NCBI RefSeq assembly: GCF_949628215.1 | Contig: NC_134280.1 | Span: forward strand, 6,583,795 to 6,647,794 | Reading direction: 5' to 3' | From: Phalacrocorax aristotelis | Lineage: Eukaryota > Chordata > Aves > Suliformes > Phalacrocoracidae | Length of the DNA: 64,000 nucleotides | Part shown: one piece after another, positions 53,140-64,000 of the stretch | How positions within the stretch are numbered: the stretch's first letter is position 1 | Layout of the letters: each line of letters begins with the position of its first letter | Notes under the pieces: generated by a model | Databases searched by the model: none | The model's input: the letters and a program-made list of their open reading frames with translations, nothing else | Told to the model about the DNA's origin: nothing | Made by a program: the position numbers and the translations under genes

Positions 53140-53500
53140 CTTCCACTTAATTAAATCATTGTTTAATTTGGTTTTCCATTTAATTTCAGCAAAACCTCTG
53201 GAACAAAATAATTTAAATTAATAACTGCACAGCTTCAACTCCTTAATAAGCAGTTATTATTGAACATTACAGCCTGGCTGGAGTGAGCTGATTTTAATTA
53301 AACAAGTCAAAGACAAAATCCTGAACAGACAGAAGAGAAAAGAGACTAAATAAAGCCTGACAATACAGCTGGAGTGTTAAAAAGTACATTACTCCAGCAC
53401 CTTGTAAAATGGATGCCTGGTGATAACCTGTTGATACCGGCCAGATACAATTAGCTGCTTATCGATGGATAAGATTAACTTCTTAATTCAAAGTAATAGT
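53140..53500. promoter_or_regulatory. Candidate regulatory block, TAATTA-rich
   Basis: Two TTAATTAAA cores (about 53147 and 53294) stand with AAATAATTTAAATTAATAAC and TTAATAAGCAGTTATTATTG. There are also GATA-like sites in ATCGATGGATAAGATTAAC near the right end. The density of palindromic homeodomain cores is much higher than in the neighbouring intron. This is suggestive of an enhancer or conserved non-coding element but unproven. Confidence 0.25.
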
Positions 53501-53569
53501 AGGTAAGGACTCCTGTCATCCAACTGAGCTCAAAGGGATTTAAACCATAATGGAGATTTAGAGGTCCTG

Positions 53570-53660
53570 CCCAGCTCGGGAGAGAATGGCGGCAGGACGA
53601 AGGGCACGTGCTGGGTGGGCACGAGGGAGGTGAGCGCCTTGACCCGTCCGCGGTGCCAGG
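53570..53660. other. CpG-rich patch with CACGTG
   Basis: Nine or so CG dinucleotides fall within about 90 bases (CTCGGG, GGCGGC, GACGAA, GCACGTG, GAGCGCC, ACCCGTCCGCGG), in an intron that is otherwise CpG-poor. It includes a CACGTG E-box. It could be a protected regulatory site or the remnant of a GC-rich repeat. No reading frame here is convincing. Confidence 0.35.
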
Positions 53661-55482
53661 GCAGAGGTAGCTGTCTCCTTCAGACACACTCTCAAAGCCT
53701 CTATTCTGAATCTTGCCACAAAAAAAAAAGCTCCACAGTAAAAATGTGGCCCTGTCTGAATATTGTTTCATAACCACAGAAAGTATTATATTTGACCGAG
53801 AGCAGAACCAAGTCACATAGAGAAGTTATGAGAGCTTCAGCCTGCAACCATGTCACAGCTAGGAGGCACATTTTTGTCATGAAAAACAAATAACAACTCT
53901 TAAAAAGCTGCTGCCCATCCATTAATTTAAAAAAAAAGAAAAAAGTGAGAAACAAAGGGAAAAAAGGCAGAACAAAAACTTAAAAAGCTTTTATGTCAAA
54001 AAAGACTGAAAATATGAATTCTATTCCTGAGCTCTCCATCCCCTGAATCCAACTGCTGTCCGTAAACTTATTCCTCCAGTGACAAAATATTTTTGATTGA
54101 AACAACTTTCCAGTTTAGGCATTGCCTGCTGAATTTCTCTGGGGGGTAACGAATGATCCTGACCTTCCTCCCTCTAGTTCTTCCTTGCCTCTCCCCCTGT
54201 GCTCCCAAAGGAGGCCCAGCAATTACTGGATCCTGGGCATGCACTTTTGGCCACAGCCACCTCCCCATCCAACAGCAAATTCTAGCAGAAAAGCAACACA
54301 AACTTGCAAATTTTATATTCCAAGGTATTGAGGCTGCTGCCTACGGATCACAAACGATAGTTTGTTCTTCCAGAACTGCCAGATTCACTGTGAAAGGAAA
54401 AAAAACACTAAAGGAAGAAAGCATAGGGAGGCTTTTACTAAGATTAAGGCACTGTACTAAGAGCAAGAAACAATGCACAGACATGGCCAGACCCAGTAGT
54501 AAAATGACCTTCAGAGGAAGAACAAAAGTGACATAAAAATTAAAGCTCAACAGAATAATCTATTAAAAATACAGAGAAGTATTTAACAGTCAATATAGGA
54601 AAAACGTACATCAGTTACAGAAATAACTGTTATATTAATTCAGGCTTCTGAATTAAAATAATATAGGATATACACATACATCTGTATATACGTACATATG
54701 GGCAAGCCCCAGGAAAAGAATGAATACTAAAAAGAAGTGAGAGAAAACACAACCTGCTAATGCTATCGAAGGTCTGCTCTACAGTCAGATAAAAGATCAA
54801 TCCGTGGATTACAGAAGAGCAGTGCATGCTGCTAAGCACAATGCAAATCCAAATGCTAAGGACAGGCAGGCCTTGCAACGCTGGCTCACAGCTCACCGTG
54901 AAGCCAGAAAAATGGCTGGAAATGCTCTTCTTCCCTTCATTTACATGGGAGTGAAAAAGCATAGATTATACGCCGCAACCTTAAGGAAAAACAACAATTA
55001 AGAATTTGATTATGCAAATAGTAATTGGTTCTGGAGCCAGCAGTAATACTTGTGATAACACATGCATGAGTCAAATTCATTACTTCTCAAAGCAATGCTA
55101 ATATTTCCACCTTCGAATAGTCAATTGCAAACAGCAAAAACAGCTAAAAAGAAAGGTATTTAAACCAGAATCACTACTAGAACCACTGTCACTATCAAAC
55201 ACACATCCTCTGAAACGGAGGATTTGTGGTACCGTATTCTTTGAGCAGAGAGATGAATACAGGTGTTACCGCACTGACCACAAAAGTCTCTGCACACCCA
55301 CTGCCGAGGTGAGACACTGGTGTCACTGGTCTCCAGATCTTCTGAAATGTCACAGCGCCTCATCAGCCAGCAGTCCTGCCACAACACCCATCAGTTCAAA
55401 CGGCCCAGATGTATGGGTCAGCATTTATATATGTTTGCATACAAAAATATGCATACTACCCGGACGGATAGGCACGTACCAG

Positions 55483-55530
55483 GTGTGCACACGGACACAC
55501 ACACGCACACACAGGCATATACGTGCACAG
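55483..55530. repeat. CA-rich microsatellite
   Basis: Interrupted (CA)n with ACACGCACAC and CACGGACACAC units. Likely polymorphic. A looser TA/TG-rich zone precedes it from about 55420. Confidence 0.75.
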
Positions 55531-58500
55531 CACCGCAGCCCGTCAGCTCAAGACCAGCCTCTCAGAGCAGCCACTGCATCACTCTTGGTTTCCTCCCAGT
55601 CTTAAAGCAACTCCTCTTCAGAGAAAGTTCACCTTCTGTATTCCCATTGGCATGCACGGCAGGAGCCTCCAAGTGACCTTCGCACCACAGCAGAGGTCCC
55701 CCTGCCCCAGGCGCTCATCCTTGCCAGCAGCTGGTTGTGGTGATCTGGAGGGAAGGGCAGGAGCAGGGCAATAGTTTCCGCTTTGCACATTACCAGTCCC
55801 CAGCAACCCCTGGTTCAGGGGCTTCTGGATTCAGACATGGGTTGTATGAGACTTGAAAGGGGTTTCTCTCCCACGAGCCAGTGCAGTCACTGTAACCTTT
55901 TAGCATCCAGACTCCTGCAGCAAGGATTTCTACAGCAGCAAGGTTAGTTATGGACATGACACTCTGTTTTGGAAATGCCCAGTAATAATACCTGTCTGTG
56001 ATGGTATATATCAAGATTACTTCCAATATCCTTCTTCAGGAATTTCATTCTCTAAATGAGCAAAAACATCTCCAAATTTCTATGCAAATGTGGTGTAAGA
56101 AGGACATGTTATGCACTCGGGGTTGGTGTTTTCTCAATGGTTGCATTTTTAAGAATATAAATTTACTTTTATATATATACTAGGCTCAAACATAGGCTTA
56201 AATGCTAATCTTTGGTGTGTAAAACAAGGTCATGTTAAAGTGTGTCAGATCTAACCTGCCTATTATGCTGAATATTGTAGCCCCTGGAGAAGATTATTTA
56301 CTTTTTCCCACACTCAGTTTAATTTCCTCCTCTACTTAACCTGTTGTAGAACATTTTATTCTCACAGTCAAAATACAATAGCTCAAGTGCATACTATTAA
56401 TTTTTTATTTTGTTTCAATTTTTATTTTCCTCTGAATCCAATCCTTCTTTGATTGCAATTGTTTTAAGAACTTAAAAGCAAGTGGCACTTTCAAGGTATT
56501 ATTTCTCGTTTTCATCTGTAATTCTCTTTGTCGCATGTATGCGTGAATACTCCAAGATCATAATGGTAGGTATGAAGAGGTTTTGTTTTTCTTGTTTGTT
56601 TTTCACGTATACAAAAAGCCTTCTGTAGAAATTACAATTACAGCCTTTACTGTTCATAAGCACGTACTTAAAAGAAACACAAGACAGGCACCGGTTTAAT
56701 TGCTACTACAGATATTCCTGACGTAAACTGATTTCTGTGGAGTTTGGCCCTAGATTGAAATAAAAAAATCTTATTTACTTTACCTTACTAGAAAGAAATT
56801 CAGAAAAACTAAGACAAAGTAAAGCTTTGACTGGTTAACAGATGCAAAATCACAATGCTTTAACTGCCAACCACCAGTATACCAAAAAGCATTCCATCTC
56901 CATCTAACTAAAACAATGCACTTCTCACATATGGTGCTACTTATTTTTAACAGCATAATTTCAGTGCAATACCCAAGTGACAAGAACAATCAAGCTTGAT
57001 TTCTTTGTGCAATTATAAAGAACCTTACAGTGTTCAATCAAACTAGTTCATTCTCCAAACCCCAACTAAATGGAAGGAGACATCATTGGATTAAATAACA
57101 ACGGCTTGTCCCATTGTTTTGGCAAAGGGGGAAGAAATTTGATTTTTTTTCATTTAGGTTTTATGAACTGAATTATTTAAACGATTAGTTGGTCCCTAAT
57201 TATGAATCAAAAATACTTAATGAATGCTTACCTGCCACATAGCGGTGTTGTGAAAATTAATTAGGTAAGGTTTATAAAATGCTTTGAAGATTAAAAACAC
57301 CAGTTAATTATAACTGGATAAAGTATGAAAGGATACTGAGCACTAAAGAAGCCAGGCAACAGCCGAAAAACTCCCTTTTGTGTTAGGTAAGTTCTCCTTT
57401 GTGCAAGCTGTGTCCTTGGATACCTAATGTAGATGCACTAAATGACCTAAATTTGAGGTTTACAACGATATAGTTTACTTCACTCACTTGCCATTACATT
57501 GACCAGTTGCAGGTCCAAGTAAACATGTCAACTGAAGTGACCAAATGCTTGTGATCTCTTATATGGAGTGTTAATCAGACATCCACTGCCACTCACCATC
57601 AAGGGCACTGCTTAAAGACGTGTGGGTGAGACAGGATTTGTAGGGAGAGAGACTAGTTCTCATTAGGTCTACCAGTATACTCAGGAATAAATGGACGGTC
57701 TGTGGGCACACGCGTGTTTCCCAGTGTCGCTGGTATTGTAGCTTACTTTTCTTCCTGCTGTCTAGCTTCCATTTCGAGTGAGAAACGCAGATATTTTGCA
57801 CGCCACAGCAATAGTGCTGCCATCCAGCCTACGTTACGCAGATCGCCTGGAGAACCCCAGCAAAGCCATGGTCTGATCCTCACCGCTGGCTTCCCAGCAG
57901 ACGAGCTCCTGCCTGCAAGAGACTTGCAGAGTTTGCTCTTCTGTGGAGGCAGCTGTATAATTCCTCTTCTTCGTTTTGGAAATGCTGCTGAATTATGGTG
58001 TAAGATTCCCACAGCTTTATGCTATTCTTAGGGCAGCAATGACTGCAGTTAGTGCAGGTAAATGCTATATCTTAAATGCCGATCATTTACTACTCCTGAC
58101 TTCAATTTTCGGGTTGCTCTCCCAAATGACTGCTACAAAATTTAATGCTAATTATGCCACAGCTGGGATTTGAAAATTTTGGGTCTTTGAAGTCTCTTCC
58201 CCTAGACTATTTTGGTTTTAAGATTTTTTTTTCTTCGGGTTTTTTTTCTGTTCTTAGTTGTACCACTGGTTGAAAACATGAGTATACATTTGCCTTTGCT
58301 TTCCCAGGTCTGTTTTCTGATTCACAGAGGCCTCATGCAGCAAATCCTTTTGGCTAGCATGGGGCAACTTGCCTGACTCAGACAGCATGGAGCTCAAAGC
58401 AGAAAATAAATGCATGTATGCAATAAGGCTGCCAGGAGAACAGAAATATTTGATTTATAACAAAATTCTTCCTCGACCAGCCTGTAATACTGTATCACAG

Positions 58501-58984
58501 TTTGTTACAATAACTTGCTTTCTCACAGTCTGACTTTTCCTGGGTGCAAAGTCAGACAAAAGGGTTCATTACTGCTTGTAATTTGTGCACATTACATAAT
58601 AAACTATTTTGCTCAAACTGTTTCAGTGCAAGATTTGCCAGAACAAATCCAGGGTGTTGCAGATCACAGCGGGAGGTTATCAGAAAGCCTGCACACAACG
58701 CTGGCGGCTGACGTCAGTGGTGCTAATCCGTACTTTCTCGAGCACTGAAATGGCTCACAGAGTTGTGGCGAGGGTAAATACAAAGAGGGAGAAAATCACC
58801 GTCGTCTTATTTCAGCATTTCATTTTTTTCCTCTATGTGTTAACAGGGGATACAGACCCACTTTTACATACAGATCACATTTTGACTTTTTTCACAGCCA
58901 GGCTGCACTTGCATCTGTCTTTTTATCTACATGGCCCATAGCACAGCAGATAGATGGATGTCTCATTAATGAATTTATCTTTTC

Positions 58985-59115
58985 AGCACTACTGCAAGGC
59001 AGAGAAGTACTATTACCACCACAGCCACATCTACCTCTGGTTTAGAGATAAGGAAGCAAGGTGCACAAAGAGTGGTGGATTTGCCCAAGGTCGGACAGCA
59101 GCCAGGGAAACTGAG
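58985..59115 (+). repeat. MIR-like ancient SINE relic (+)
   Basis: The match to the MIR core is good. AGAAGTACTATTACCACCAC corresponds to the usual tract before the ATTTTACAGATGAGGAAACT block, here TTTAGAGATAAGGAAGCAAG. It is followed by GTGCACAAAGAGTGGTGGAT and then TTTGCCCAAGGTCGGACAGC, the hallmark TTGCCCAAGGTCACACAGC phrase. It is old and short but clearer than the copy at 17300. Confidence 0.72.

Positions 59116-64000
<4,885 letters not shown>

Larger units (their letters stand above)
53501..58984 (+). other. VWDE intron 2, middle
   Basis: Intron with a small CpG-rich patch at 53570-53660 (separate entry) and a CA microsatellite at 55483-55530 (separate entry). Many short frames occur on both strands; none carries a recognisable domain or paired splice sites. 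Confidence 0.55.

Overview
The window looks like bird nuclear DNA. It is AT-rich, gene-poor and intron-dominated. It carries one well-preserved chicken-repeat-1 (CR1) LINE with the typical octamer-type 3' end, plus several very decayed CR1/L3-like and MIR-like relics. There is no sign of bacterial, viral or organellar gene organisation. A sauropsid is certain enough from the CR1; 'bird' is an inference from repeat content and compactness.

Only one gene can be supported: the 5' part of VWDE (von Willebrand factor D and EGF domain-containing protein), on the + strand. Three coding exons join in frame across consensus splice sites. Exon 1 (12288-12384) encodes the signal peptide, exon 2 is 51521-51705, and exon 3 is 61827-62055. 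Together they give residues 1-170 of a secreted, cysteine-rich protein. This is the segment homologous to the N-terminus of VWDE and to the D8C-type cysteine module shared with uromodulin, GP2 and OIT3. The VWD, later and EGF-repeat exons must lie beyond position 64000.

Layout: 1 to about 11930 is upstream intergenic DNA with no recognisable gene. About 11930-12287 is the likely promoter and 5' UTR, with GT-rich runs, paired CAGCTG E-boxes and several upstream ATGs. 12385-51520 is a 39-kb first intron holding the CR1 copy (15749-16842), a MIR-like relic (about 17300-17430), an old minus-strand CR1 relic (about 28865-29030), a long old plus-strand CR1/L3-like relic (about 33330-34320), and AT-rich homeodomain-site-rich stretches near its 3' end. 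51706-61826 is intron 2, with a second MIR-like relic. 62056 onward is the start of intron 3.

I found no exotic or undescribed system. The most checkable observations are the overlapping upstream ORF at the VWDE start, a pair of 5' splice sites 4 nt apart at exon 2 of which only one keeps the frame, a possible unannotated exon in intron 3, and candidate conserved regulatory stretches in introns 1 and 2. Most long open frames in the window use non-ATG starts, are not recognisable, and are judged to be chance.
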